The notes under the pieces are model-generated. The model had not been told where the DNA came from. It saw only the letters and a list, made by a program, of their open reading frames with translations, and made no database searches. From Halioglobus sp. (lineage in GTDB: Bacteria; Pseudomonadota; Gammaproteobacteria; Pseudomonadales; Halieaceae), in the NCBI GenBank assembly GCA_020443345.1, contig JAGRIH010000035.1, positions 19,030 to 83,029 of the forward strand: a DNA stretch of 64,000 bases, written 5' to 3'. Positions 26,419 to 35,525 of the stretch are shown in pieces. The translations under genes were made by a program, and so were the position numbers. Positions within the stretch are counted from its first letter, which is position 1. Each line of letters begins with the position of its first letter.

Positions 26419-27864
26419 CTAGTCCTTTGTCGCCGCCTGTGCGGCGTCGCCCGAAGGCCTGGCGTAGCGGTCGTTGAGCGACTGCACCAGCGTGTCGGCC
26501 TCGGCCAGCACTTCCTTGAGTTTACGCCGGGTATGCCAGTGCCAGCCGCGCGGCCGTGACTGGGCCAGGGAACGCCACCAGGCCGCCAGGTTGTGCTTGA
26601 ACGCAGTCACCAGGGCCTCGCCGTCGGCGCTGGCGGCCGCTTCCCGGGTCAGTTTTTTCAGTACGCTGCGTCCTGCCAGCGCGCGCAAATACATGTAGAG
26701 AAGCCATACCAGAACGGCGGCCGCGCCCGCGGTGGCAAGCTGATGGTACCTGTCGAGATTGGCCACCGGGGTCAATCTGAAGCCGTCCCAGTACCCGGCC
26801 TGCACACTCCAGAAGAGAAGCAGTGCAGTCAGCAGACCGAACACGCCCGCGCTCAGCCAGATGGTGCGCCGGCGCCAGCGCTGGCGTGCGGAGGTCAGGG
26901 CCGGTACCAACTGATCTTCAATGTGCCGGGCGTTTTTTTCCAGCACACCGGCCACGCGGTAGGAGCGCTCGACCTCGACCTGCCGGATACGATCCTCGAT
27001 GTCGCTCAGATCCTCGTCGCGCTTGCGCTCGAAACGCTGCTTCACCTGCTCGTCTTCCACCGGTACTGCCATATCGCGGGCGTAGATGCGGTAGAACCTG
27101 CCCGCGGTCAGATTGTGCTGCGCCAGCGCCCGCTGCCAGGCGGCGACCACCTCTTCGGGGTTGTCCTCACGCGCAGTGAGGTCGATTTGATTGAGAATGA
27201 ACAGAAACTTGGCGGCATCCGGTCGCTCGATGGTTCTGCTCACCAAATGTTCCAGGGTGTCGCCCATGGCGCCCGGCTCGGGATGCCGTGCATCGAAGAA
27301 CACCAGCACCAGGTCCGAGAGATTGATGATGTGGTCGACAATCAGCAGGGTGGAGTTGCGTTGCTGGTCGGCGTCGAAGCCCGGCGAGTCGATCAGTATT
27401 TTCCCCCGCAGCGCCTCGGCCTGGCAGGTCTTTAGCTGCAGGTAGGAATCCACGCGCCGTCCCTCGCCCTCTGCCACCTTCTCGATGGCGCGACTGATCT
27501 GGTAAAACGGAAAGCGCGGATCGGTGTCCAGCGCCAGACCGGGCAGGGTGGTCGTCTCGCCGGTGCCGTAGCAGATCACGGTAAACTTGTCGTCCACCGC
27601 CTGGTTGCCGGTGCGTTGCAGGTTGCGACCGGTGTATTGATTGAGGAACGTCGACTTGCCCGCGGAGAAGGTGCCCAGTACGGAAATTACGGGCCACCAG
27701 GACACCTGTTCCGCAAACGAGTGGCTGGCGTCCATCAGTCCCAGCTTGCGACTGATCCGGTCCAGCTTTCTGAAGCTCGCCACGCTGGCGGCCAGTATCG
27801 GGTTTTCCCGCTTGAGGTGCTGCTCCAGCCGCTTGATTCTTTTTTGCATCGATGTCTGTGTCAT
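26419..27864 (-). CDS. Dynamin-like GTPase with C-terminal membrane helices
   Basis: A 481-residue P-loop GTPase. The G1 loop is GTFSAGKST (64-72), the dynamin-type switch region follows, G3 is DSPGFD and G4 is NQID. A charged, probably coiled-coil segment (about 270-325) precedes two hydrophobic helices (about 335-355 and 378-396) and a basic C-terminal tail. Bacterial dynamin-like proteins act at the inner membrane in remodelling or stress survival, but this subtype is uncharacterised. It ends two bases from the palindromic element. Confidence 0.82.
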   Translation of the reverse strand: MTQTSMQKRIKRLEQHLKRENPILAASVASFRKLDRISRKLGLMDASHSFAEQVSWWPVISVLGTFSAGKSTFLNQYTGRNLQRTGNQAVDDKFTVICYGTGETTTLPGLALDTDPRFPFYQISRAIEKVAEGEGRRVDSYLQLKTCQAEALRGKILIDSPGFDADQQRNSTLLIVDHIINLSDLVLVFFDARHPEPGAMGDTLEHLVSRTIERPDAAKFLFILNQIDLTAREDNPEEVVAAWQRALAQHNLTAGRFYRIYARDMAVPVEDEQVKQRFERKRDEDLSDIEDRIRQVEVERSYRVAGVLEKNARHIEDQLVPALTSARQRWRRRTIWLSAGVFGLLTALLLFWSVQAGYWDGFRLTPVANLDRYHQLATAGAAAVLVWLLYMYLRALAGRSVLKKLTREAAASADGEALVTAFKHNLAAWWRSLAQSRPRGWHWHTRRKLKEVLAEADTLVQSLNDRYARPSGDAAQAATKD

Positions 27865-27970
27865 GGTGATGGCTTCTTCTGCGGTTTATAGGGTTCGCGA
27901 CTGACGTGTCTGGCGCTGAGTGTGGCCGCGGCAGCGCGAGTCGATGGTCGAGACACGGGGTATAGCGCCT

Positions 27971-28417
27971 TTAAATGTACAGGGTCTGGCTGATCACTTG
28001 CCCGAGCTTCTGGTCGGAGTATTGCAGCAGGTTCTTGTCTATTTCGTGTTTCACGCAGCGCCTGGTGTCCCGGTCCAGCGCCTTGCGCAGTACGCCCAGA
28101 AAAGCCGGCGGCGCGATCAGTACCAGTGACTCGAACGCGCGCTCGACCCGCCCCCGGGACAGGCGCTGGGCAAGCTGCCCGGCGAATACCTGCGCCTCGT
28201 GTTCAGTGGCGGAGACTTCCGGTTCCGTGTCGCGCCGCTGGCCCTGCCCGCCGCTCTGCATCACCGCGGCGCCGGAGTCGGTTACCAGATCACCCTCGTG
28301 TGCACGCCCTTCGGGGTGTTCAAACTGCTCTATCAGTGACAGCGGCTTGCCGCGCCCGTGCAACCGGTACAATCGCGCCTGCGCGCGGTCCGCAGCGAGA
28401 ATCCAGGTGGTGGCCAT
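27971..28417 (-). CDS. Host-attachment-protein family (baeRF-like) small protein
   Basis: A 148-residue protein matching the family annotated as required for attachment to host cells. It starts ATTWILAADRAQARLYRL, has HEGDLVTDSGAAVMQ in the middle, and a C-terminal LVLIAPPAFLGVLRKAL followed by HEIDKNLLQ. The fold resembles the archaeal release factor/eRF1 domain 2 group; the host-attachment name derives from one Agrobacterium gene and should not be taken as function. GGAGGACCT sits before the ATG. It lies 106 bases upstream of the GTPase gene on the same strand. Confidence 0.85.
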   Translation of the reverse strand: MATTWILAADRAQARLYRLHGRGKPLSLIEQFEHPEGRAHEGDLVTDSGAAVMQSGGQGQRRDTEPEVSATEHEAQVFAGQLAQRLSRGRVERAFESLVLIAPPAFLGVLRKALDRDTRRCVKHEIDKNLLQYSDQKLGQVISQTLYI

Positions 28418-28743
28418 AGGTCCTCCTTGGCTTTGTGGTGTGTTCGCCTACCGCGGTGGGTGCGCCAGCAGGCTGCATGGTCTGCCACGCGACACCTCGC
28501 GGGTGGTTCTTCAGGTTTCCTACTGCCAAGGGTGGCTCAGATATCGCGCAAAGTCACGTACAGCATTGCAATGCGGCGCGCCTGTGCATCGACGTCGCGC
28601 CACAGGGTGTCCAGTTCCTGCGCCACGTCCGCCGGCAGGTCATTGTCCGCCGCGACCCGCAGCTCGCCCGCCCGGCTTTGTAACTCGCAACACTTGCCGT
28701 TAGGATAGCCTCAGAATAACGCAGTCGGCGTGCGAGAGTATCT
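28418..28743. other. Intergenic gap with a start-less coding-like frame
   Basis: A 326-base gap between divergent genes. Apart from the minus-strand coding-like frame at 28537-28710, I see no RNA gene, repeat or clear promoter. The plus-strand frame in this stretch has no protein-like composition. Confidence 0.4.
28537..28710 (-). pseudogene. Coding-like minus-strand frame lacking a start codon
   Basis: A stop-to-stop frame of 57 codons on the minus strand reads like real protein: helical, acidic/basic balanced, with LPADVAQELDTLWRDVDAQ and ending IAMLYVTLRDI, and uses the GC-rich third positions of neighbours. It contains no ATG, GTG or TTG before residue 29. It could be the remnant of a small gene, or a gene with a frameshift or unusual start near 28700. 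Low confidence. Confidence 0.3.
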
Positions 28744-30207
28744 GTGCCAATGACAAAAGTGCCCTATGTGCGTCTTATCCGCCAGTTTGCGCAAAATACC
28801 CCGCAGCGCGTCACGCTGGAATTCGAGGATGCGCGCGTCACCTGCCTGGAACTGGAACTGCGCTCCAATCGCCTGGCGCGCGCCTATGCGCAGTACGGCG
28901 TCCGGCAGGGCGATCTGGTCACCATCTGCCTGCCCAACGCGCCGGAGTACTTTTTCGCCTGCGTGGCGGCGTGGAAGTTGGGCGCTGTGCCCAACCCGCT
29001 GTCTGCCGGTCTGCCGGACACCGAGCGCAACGCCATTGTGGAGCGGGCGGATCCGGCGCTGATTGTCGGTGTCCGCAAACCGGTCGGGCAGCGACCGACA
29101 CTGCCGCCGGACTTCGAGCCTGACCCGGCGCTGCCGGATACGCCGCTGCCGGAAAAAATCGCGCCCCACGAGCGGGCGCTGACCTCCGGCGGCAGTACCG
29201 GAGTGCCCAAGCTCATCATGCCCGGTAACCCCGCCGTGTACGATGTCGACAACCCGTCGCCGCTGTTCACTCCGCGCAATGCGATGCTGGTGCCCGGGCC
29301 GCTTTATCACGCCGGCCCCTACAGTGCCGCCTGGGGCGCGGTATTTGCCGGCGGCAAGGCGGTCATCATGCACCGCTTCGATGCGGCGCGCTGCCTGCAG
29401 CTTATTGAAAAGCACTGCGTGGACCGCGTGTTCTTCGTGCCGACCATGCTCAATCGCATCTGGCGGTTGCCGCAGCAGGTGCGCACGCGCTACGACCTGT
29501 CGTCGCTGGAAAGCGTGGTCAGCGGCGGCGCCCCCTGTCCGCAGTGGCTGATGCGCGCGTGGATCGAATGGCTGGGTCCGCAGCGACTGTGCGAGGGCTA
29601 TGGCCCCAGCGAACGCATCGGGCGCACCTTCATCACCGGCGAGGAATGGCTGCGCAAACCCGGCTCAGTGGGCCGTGCGATGGACGGCTGCCGCATCAGA
29701 ATCCTCGATCCCCAAGGCAGGGAATTGCCGGCGGGTGAGATCGGTGAGATCTACATGATGCCGGCGACGGGCTCCGGATCGACGTTCGTCTACCGCGGCG
29801 CCGAGCGGCGCACCACCGAGGACGGCTGGGAGTCGGTGGGCGACATGGGCCACCTGGACGAGGACGGCTACCTCTTTATCGCCGATCGCCGCACCGACAT
29901 GATCGTCTGCGGCGGCCGCAATATCTATCCGGCTGAAATCGAGGCGGCCCTCAATGCCCACCCCGACGTGCGTGCCAGCGTCGTCGTCGGTCTGCCCGAC
30001 GACGACCTGGGCCAGCGCATTCACGCCATCGTCGAGTGCGAGGCACCGGTCGGCGACGAGCTGCTGCGCAGCCACCTGAAAACGCAGTTGGTGCCCTACA
30101 AGTGGCCCCACAGTTTCGAGTACGTGAGCGAGCCCCTGTTCAACGAGGCGGGCAAGGTGCGTCGCTCCGCGCTGCGTGCCCAGCGCGTCGCGGGCTGCGG
30201 CAACTGA
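28744..30207 (+). CDS. AMP-forming acyl-CoA synthetase
   Basis: A 487-residue ANL-superfamily ligase. The phosphate-binding loop is TSGGSTGVPK, the aromatic/adenine region is EGYGPSE, the hinge/ribose motif is VGDMGHLDEDGYLFIADRRTDMI, and IYPAEIEAAL and a C-terminal Lys region (NEAGKVRR) are present. It activates a carboxylic acid to its CoA thioester via an acyl-AMP. The short length resembles bile-acid/steroid-type CoA ligases, which fits the downstream catabolic genes. GTG 28744 has GAGAG at good spacing; ATG 28750 is the alternative. Confidence 0.88.
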   Translation: MPMTKVPYVRLIRQFAQNTPQRVTLEFEDARVTCLELELRSNRLARAYAQYGVRQGDLVTICLPNAPEYFFACVAAWKLGAVPNPLSAGLPDTERNAIVERADPALIVGVRKPVGQRPTLPPDFEPDPALPDTPLPEKIAPHERALTSGGSTGVPKLIMPGNPAVYDVDNPSPLFTPRNAMLVPGPLYHAGPYSAAWGAVFAGGKAVIMHRFDAARCLQLIEKHCVDRVFFVPTMLNRIWRLPQQVRTRYDLSSLESVVSGGAPCPQWLMRAWIEWLGPQRLCEGYGPSERIGRTFITGEEWLRKPGSVGRAMDGCRIRILDPQGRELPAGEIGEIYMMPATGSGSTFVYRGAERRTTEDGWESVGDMGHLDEDGYLFIADRRTDMIVCGGRNIYPAEIEAALNAHPDVRASVVVGLPDDDLGQRIHAIVECEAPVGDELLRSHLKTQLVPYKWPHSFEYVSEPLFNEAGKVRRSALRAQRVAGCGN

Positions 30208-30225
30208 ACGGCGCTGAGCCGGGCG

Positions 30226-31086
30226 CTATGGCGGCGCCGCGCAGGTCTTGCGCCAGTCGAAATCACTGGGAGGGCGCCCGTCGAAGCACGGTTGCGCAGC
30301 GGGCAGAGTCACCCACGGCGCCCTGTCGGCACAGTAGATATGGTACAGCAGCCGCACTGGCGGCGGGGAGTCCAGCGTCCCGGCGGCGATCACCGCCCGG
30401 TCGGTGCCGGGCAGTGCACCGGGCAAGATGGTGCCGCACCCGCGACAGAAGCGATAGCGGTAATACTGAGTGTCCGGCAGGGCGAAGGACGTCAGTGCGC
30501 CGGTATCGCCGCGCAGCTGGAAATCGCTGATCAGCACCGGCATGCCGGTAAAAAAACCGGCCCCGCAGCGGCGGCGGCAGCGCGAACAGTGGCAGGCGCG
30601 GATGGCATCGGTCTGCCCCGTCACGGTGTAAGTCACCGCGCCGCACAGGCAGCTTCCCGTGTGCCGACAGCGGCGCAAGTCGGCCTCGAGGTCCGCTTGC
30701 CTGCAGGGGGTGTCGTCGTCATACCAGGTGCCCGCACTGGCATTGTACAGGTCGGCGGCAGGAGTCAGGCCGTGTGCCGTTGCAATGCCGCCGGCGGGCA
30801 GCATCATGTAGTCGCCCGCCAGGTGGTGTGCGGGCAGCACACTGCCGCAGCGCGCGCAGAACGCGCGCCGCAGCGCGGGGGATGAGTCGTAGCTGGCCAC
30901 TGCGCTGCCGCCGCGCAGCCATTTGAAGCCGGCCGGTGCGGATTTTATCCAGGTGGCAAACGCCACGCCGCTGGCCTTGCGGCAATTGACGCAGTGACAG
31001 TTCCACATCTGCTCGTGTGCCTGGTGGGACTGGTAGGCCACAGCGCCGCACAGGCAAGAGCCGATAAGTTTCTCTTTCCCGGCCAT
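30226..31086 (-). CDS. Double-domain GFA-family zinc protein
   Basis: A 286-residue protein with two glutathione-dependent formaldehyde-activating (GFA/Mss4-like) domains. Domain 1 has SCLCGAVAY, CHCVNCRK and FCARCGSVLP; domain 2 has SCLCGAVTY, CHCSRCRRRCG and FCRGCGTILP. Each set gives the Cys ligands of two zinc sites. GFA proteins are mostly uncharacterised; the original formaldehyde-glutathione role applies to few. Single-domain forms of about 130 residues are the norm, so the tandem is unusual. It converges on the acyl-CoA ligase with only an 18-base gap. Confidence 0.88.
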   Translation of the reverse strand: MAGKEKLIGSCLCGAVAYQSHQAHEQMWNCHCVNCRKASGVAFATWIKSAPAGFKWLRGGSAVASYDSSPALRRAFCARCGSVLPAHHLAGDYMMLPAGGIATAHGLTPAADLYNASAGTWYDDDTPCRQADLEADLRRCRHTGSCLCGAVTYTVTGQTDAIRACHCSRCRRRCGAGFFTGMPVLISDFQLRGDTGALTSFALPDTQYYRYRFCRGCGTILPGALPGTDRAVIAAGTLDSPPPVRLLYHIYCADRAPWVTLPAAQPCFDGRPPSDFDWRKTCAAPP

Positions 31087-31176
31087 GGTTGCTTCTCAGT
31101 GCCTCCCGGACAGCCAGTCGGGCATTGTTGGTCCAGCGGGCTCCCCGGGGGCAGCCCGGTGCGGGTTTGCCGCGGA

Positions 31177-33303
31177 TCAGAAATCAAACACCACGTCGAT
31201 ACCATAGGTCCGCGGGGTGCCGTACACCGCCCCCACCACGCCGAAGTTGGTGGTCAGGGTGGTGTATTCCTCGTCGGTGATGTTCTTGCCCCAGAGGCCG
31301 ACTCGCAAATTGTTCTCGCCGATGGCGATATCGTCTATCTGCAGGCGCGCGTTCCACAGGTCATAGGAGCGGTTGAAATCCGACGGGCGCGGACCGGAGT
31401 AGGTCTTGGTCTGGTGCTGGTAGTCCAGGTGGGCGCTGTAGTTGCCGAAGCGGGTCTGTCCCAGATCGTAGGTCAGACCCAGCTTGCCGGCATTGCGCGG
31501 CGCATAGGGCACCGTGTTGATATCCGACAGGTCGACGTCGTTATCCAGGTACTCCTCGAACTCGGCGTCGATATACGCATAGAACATCTGCGTGCTCAGC
31601 CGGTCGGTCAGGTAGGCGGTGATTTCAATCTCCGCGCCCTTGGTGACGGCCTTGCCGGCATTGAGGATGTCGGTGAAGACGATGCCGGGGCGGATCTGCG
31701 ATACCTGCAGGTCATCGTAATCGTTGTAGTAGATGGCGCTGTTGATCCGCACCCGGTTGTCGAACAACTGGCTTTTCAGGCCCAGTTCGTAGGACAGCAC
31801 GTTTTCCTCGTCGAAGCCCGCGGCGAAGCCCGTCTCGGTGCTGCGGGTATTGAAGCCGCCCGAGCGATAGCCGGTGGCCACCTTGAAGTAGGAGTTGATG
31901 TCGTCGCTGAGCGCCAGGTCGAAGGTGATCATGGGGTTTATCTTGTCGTTGCTGATGTCGCCCTTCAGGAACAGCGGTGTGGGGTCGGGGCCGGTGAAGA
32001 GGTTGCTCAGAAACAGTTTTTCTGCGGAGCGGTCATCATCGGTGTAGCGCAGCCCGAGCGTGATGCTCAGGCGATCGTCCAGAATCCCCGGTGTCCAGGT
32101 GCCCTGGCCGAATATCGCCCGGGATTCGGCCTCTCCCTCGACCTGCCAGATGTCTTCGAAGGGGGCGAAGCCAAAGGCCGAGGAAGCCCACTCGTCGGAT
32201 TCCTCCTTGTAGTAAAACAGGCCGGCCACGTAGTCAAAGCGCTCGCCCAGGTTGCCGATAAACTGGAACTCCTGGGAGAACTGGTTCTGGTCGATAAAGG
32301 TGTGCTGGTAGAAGGCGCCGATATAGTTCTGGTAGACCTCGGCATCCAGTTCCCGGTAGGAGGTGATGGACTTGAACGTGATGTTTTCCCTTTCCAGCAT
32401 AACGGTCAGGGTATGGCCGTCAATTTTGGTGTCGCTGGGGTTGAGACCGAAGGCCTGGGCGGTTTCATCCGCGCGGTCGACATCCTGGCCCAGGGTGACC
32501 TGATAGAACGAGTTGCCGTATTCCATGTCGGAGATGTCATAGGAGTAATCGATGGTCAGTGCCTCGGTGGGCAGGTAACGCACCGCCACGTTGCCGGCCT
32601 TGTTTTTCTGCTCGTAGTAGTCGGTCTGGTCCGGTAGCGCGGCGTTGTTATCGACCCAGCCGTCCTCCTCGATGTACAGGTAGGTGAACTTGGTCAGCAA
32701 TTTATCGCCCAGGGGCAGGTCGATACCCGTCCTGGACTGGAACTTGTCGTAGTTGCCAAAGGTCAGCGCCTGCTCGACGCCAAACGTCTCGGCGGGCTTT
32801 TTCGTCAGGTAGTTGATCGCGCCGGCGGTGGCGTTTTTGCCGTACAGGGTGCCCTGGGGACCGCGCAGCACTTCGATGCGCTCGATATCCGCGATGTCGG
32901 CTGCCAGCCCCGTCGCCCGGCCTAGGGGCACGCCGTCGACGTACAGGCCAACCGCTGTATCCTGAGTGGTTTGCACGGTGATAGTGCCCATGCCGCGCAC
33001 GAATACGATAGGCGTGGCGCGGTCTCCGGCAAATGGCGCGATGCTCAGCGACGGCGTGGTGCCGCGCAAATCGGTCAGGTCGGCTATACCCTGCAGCTCC
33101 AGCTCGCGGGTGCCCAGTGCGGTGATGGCCAGGGGAGCCTCCTGCAGGGACTCCGCCTTGCGCTGCGCAGTGACGACGACTTCTTCCAGCATGGGGGATG
33201 CATTCTGCGCCGCGGCGATGCCAGCTCCCCAGGCTGCCAGTAGCGGGCTCAGCAGGATGGCGCGGGACAGCTTGTGCAGCGGAAAACTACTGGTGTTTTG
33301 CAT
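31177..33303 (-). CDS. TonB-dependent outer-membrane receptor
   Basis: About 708 residues. A signal peptide ends near IAAAQ, then LEEVVVTAQRKAESLQEAPLAI (start of plug) with the TonB box, FVRGMG and VLRGPQGTLYGKNATAGAINY in the plug, and a barrel ending GIDVVFDF. ATG 33303 with AAGGA upstream is preferred; the frame extends to 33399 without a signal-like sequence. It belongs to the same broad receptor class as the one at 4837 but the two are diverged. Neighbouring acyl-CoA ligases suggest uptake of a hydrophobic carboxylic acid or its precursor. Confidence 0.92.
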   Translation of the reverse strand: MQNTSSFPLHKLSRAILLSPLLAAWGAGIAAAQNASPMLEEVVVTAQRKAESLQEAPLAITALGTRELELQGIADLTDLRGTTPSLSIAPFAGDRATPIVFVRGMGTITVQTTQDTAVGLYVDGVPLGRATGLAADIADIERIEVLRGPQGTLYGKNATAGAINYLTKKPAETFGVEQALTFGNYDKFQSRTGIDLPLGDKLLTKFTYLYIEEDGWVDNNAALPDQTDYYEQKNKAGNVAVRYLPTEALTIDYSYDISDMEYGNSFYQVTLGQDVDRADETAQAFGLNPSDTKIDGHTLTVMLERENITFKSITSYRELDAEVYQNYIGAFYQHTFIDQNQFSQEFQFIGNLGERFDYVAGLFYYKEESDEWASSAFGFAPFEDIWQVEGEAESRAIFGQGTWTPGILDDRLSITLGLRYTDDDRSAEKLFLSNLFTGPDPTPLFLKGDISNDKINPMITFDLALSDDINSYFKVATGYRSGGFNTRSTETGFAAGFDEENVLSYELGLKSQLFDNRVRINSAIYYNDYDDLQVSQIRPGIVFTDILNAGKAVTKGAEIEITAYLTDRLSTQMFYAYIDAEFEEYLDNDVDLSDINTVPYAPRNAGKLGLTYDLGQTRFGNYSAHLDYQHQTKTYSGPRPSDFNRSYDLWNARLQIDDIAIGENNLRVGLWGKNITDEEYTTLTTNFGVVGAVYGTPRTYGIDVVFDF

Positions 33304-33643
33304 GGCGGGATCGTCCTTATTAAATATCAGGTGCGTTTGACGGGTCTGTGCAGTGCTTTCGTTCAGGCTGCAGTCGGTACTGTGTAAAGCTTGCCCCAAT
33401 CATTCCAAATGCTGGCTCGGCTGTGCCAGTCGGGCTGTATGTCGTATGCGGTCACTGCGGTGTCATAAGCGGTCGCGTATGCCTGTCCACTCGCGGCATT
33501 CTGGCGGCCTGAATTGAGGCCCTATCGTCCGGATTTGCATTCGCGGCCAGATTTCTGTTGCCCGGGACAGCTATTAGACTAGGCGTTATCATAGGTGTTC
33601 GCGCGTCAGGCGTGAGTGGACTGATCGACGAGGAATGAGTGAT
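33304..33643. other. Divergent intergenic region between receptor and ligase unit
   Basis: About 340 bases between the receptor gene (minus) and a small gene (plus). It must hold both promoters, but I found no convincing -35/-10 pair on either strand and no repeat or RNA fold. Antisense frames across it lack protein-like composition. Confidence 0.4.
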
Positions 33644-33955
33644 ATGGCTGATCTGAAAGCTGGAACCCGGATGAAAAGTGCAGTTTGCGCGACGGAGGTG
33701 ATGGTGATCGCCGCCGCCCGTCCCGATGTGGCGCTCACCTGCGGCGGTGCGCCAATGATCGGCATGGCCGCAGAACCTGCGGCGGGCGCTGCGATCGATG
33801 CGGAGCACGCGGCGGGTACCCTGTTGGGCAAGCGCTATGTGAATGAGGCCGGCGACCTGGAGGTGCTGTGTACCAAGCCCGGCGACGGCTCTCTCGCGGT
33901 CGATGGCGAGCCGTTGGTGCTCAAGGAAGCGAAGGCGCTGCCATCCTCCGACTGA
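33644..33955 (+). CDS. Conserved small protein next to acyl-CoA ligase
   Basis: A 103-residue soluble protein starting MADLKAGTRMKSAVCATEVMVI, with LTCGGAPM and KRYVNEAGDLEVLCTKPGDGSL, and ending in a KxxKALPSSD tail. The two cysteines and the SAVC-TEV and CGG blocks look conserved and recall small proteins found beside acyl-CoA ligases in other steroid-type loci; I know no assigned function. ATG 33644 has GAGGA 9 bases upstream, while ATG 33635 abuts that site and is less likely. It is 63 bases upstream of the ligase on the same strand. Confidence 0.65.
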   Translation: MADLKAGTRMKSAVCATEVMVIAAARPDVALTCGGAPMIGMAAEPAAGAAIDAEHAAGTLLGKRYVNEAGDLEVLCTKPGDGSLAVDGEPLVLKEAKALPSSD

Positions 33956-34018
33956 CCGCGCCGGCATGGGTTCGAGAGGTAAACTGCACTCGCTCCTGAA
34001 GTAAAGGATTGGGAATTC

Positions 34019-35515
34019 ATGAACATAATGATGTTGCTGGAAATGGCCGCGCAGGGATTTGGGGATCGCGTGGCCTTTGTCAACGAGGACGACTCTCTCA
34101 CCTACCAGGAGCTCTACGATGCGGCCGGTGCCGCGGCGGCCTACATCAGGCAGTCCGGTTGCGAGTATGTGGCGATGCTCGATGTGACCAGCCTCGCCAT
34201 GCCGGTTGCCCTGTTTGCCAGCGCCTGGGCCGGCGTACCCTACGTGCCGCTCAACTACCGTCTGACCGAGCATGAGATCAAGGGCCTGGTGGAGCGCGTA
34301 GAGCCGGCGCTATTGATCACCGAGACCGATTGCACGCGGGATTTCAGTGGACACGAGGCGGTGCAGGTGGTTACCCGCGACGCGTTCCTGACACGGGCGC
34401 GCTCCGCTAAGGCGCTGGAAACCCCCTGGTCGATGGATGCCGAGGACATCGCGGTGCTGCTGTTCACCAGCGGCACCACCGGTGCACCCAAGGCGGCGGT
34501 CCTGCGCCAGAAGCACCTGGTTGCCTATATCCTCGGATCGGTGGAATTTGGCGGCGCGGCACTCGAAGATGCGTCGCTCGGCTGTGTGCCGCCGTATCAT
34601 ATCGCCGGTATTTCCGCGGTGATCAGTTCGGTTTACTCGGGCCGCCGCGTGGTGCAACTGGCGAACTTCACCCCAGAGAAGTGGATAGAACTGGTCGCCC
34701 GCGAGCGGGTGACCAACGCCTTCGTGGTGCCGACCATGCTGGCCCGTATCATTGAACTGCTGGATGCCGATTCCGCCGCGCAGTTGTCCAGCCTGCGCGC
34801 TATTGCCTACGGCGGCGGCAAGATGCCGCTGGCCGTCATCGAAAAGACCATTCAGCTCCTGCCGCAAACAGATTTCACCAACGCCTACGGTCTGACCGAA
34901 ACCAGCTCCACCATCGCTGTCCTGGGGCCGCAAGATCACCGCGACGCGGCCGCCAGCGACGATCCGGCCGTCCACCGCCGCTTGGTTTCCGTGGGCAGGG
35001 CGCTGCCGGGTGTCGAGATACAGATTCGCGACGACGAGGGACAGCCGGCGAGCGCGGGCGAGCGCGGCGAGATCTACGTGCGCGGCGAACAGGTGTCGGG
35101 GGAGTATGTCGGCCGCGGCAGTTTGCTGGACGCCGAGGGCTGGTTTCCCACGCGCGATGCCGGTTCGATGGATGAAGAGGGCTATCTGTTCCTGGAAGGT
35201 CGCGCCGACGACGTCATTATCCGCGGCGGCGAGAATATGTCCCCCGGTGAAATCGAGGATATTCTCCTGGAGCACCCGGCGGTGGCCGACGTGGCGGTGG
35301 TGGGTATTCCCGATGAGCAGTGGGGCGAAGCGGTGGCCGCGGCGGTGGTGCTCAAGGCGGAACACAGCGCCGGCGCGGCAGAGCTGCAGGCCTGGGTCCG
35401 CGATCGCATGCGCTCCTCGCGCGTGCCGCAGTCGCTGGAGTTCTGGGACGAGCTGCCCTACAACGAAACCGGCAAGTTGTTGCGCCGCATAGTTAAGGAA
35501 AAGCTCTCGACTTGA
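34019..35515 (+). CDS. AMP-forming acyl-CoA synthetase
   Basis: A 498-residue ANL-family ligase. Motifs in order: LLFTSGTTGAPKAAV near residues 146-160, NAYGLTETSST near 288, TRDAGSMDEEGYLFLEGRADDVIIRGGENM near 380-405, and NETGKLLRR near the C terminus with the catalytic Lys. It forms a CoA thioester from a free acid. It is clearly different in sequence from the ligase at 28744, so the two probably serve different acids. The small conserved gene upstream is likely in the same transcript. Confidence 0.9.
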   Translation: MNIMMLLEMAAQGFGDRVAFVNEDDSLTYQELYDAAGAAAAYIRQSGCEYVAMLDVTSLAMPVALFASAWAGVPYVPLNYRLTEHEIKGLVERVEPALLITETDCTRDFSGHEAVQVVTRDAFLTRARSAKALETPWSMDAEDIAVLLFTSGTTGAPKAAVLRQKHLVAYILGSVEFGGAALEDASLGCVPPYHIAGISAVISSVYSGRRVVQLANFTPEKWIELVARERVTNAFVVPTMLARIIELLDADSAAQLSSLRAIAYGGGKMPLAVIEKTIQLLPQTDFTNAYGLTETSSTIAVLGPQDHRDAAASDDPAVHRRLVSVGRALPGVEIQIRDDEGQPASAGERGEIYVRGEQVSGEYVGRGSLLDAEGWFPTRDAGSMDEEGYLFLEGRADDVIIRGGENMSPGEIEDILLEHPAVADVAVVGIPDEQWGEAVAAAVVLKAEHSAGAAELQAWVRDRMRSSRVPQSLEFWDELPYNETGKLLRRIVKEKLST

Positions 35516-35525
35516 GGTCAATCAC

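Noticed and set aside
30994..32637. A 547-codon plus-strand frame opposite the TonB receptor
   Set aside because: It is a mirror of the receptor coding strand with low-complexity Val/Gly/Ala sequence and no domain signal.
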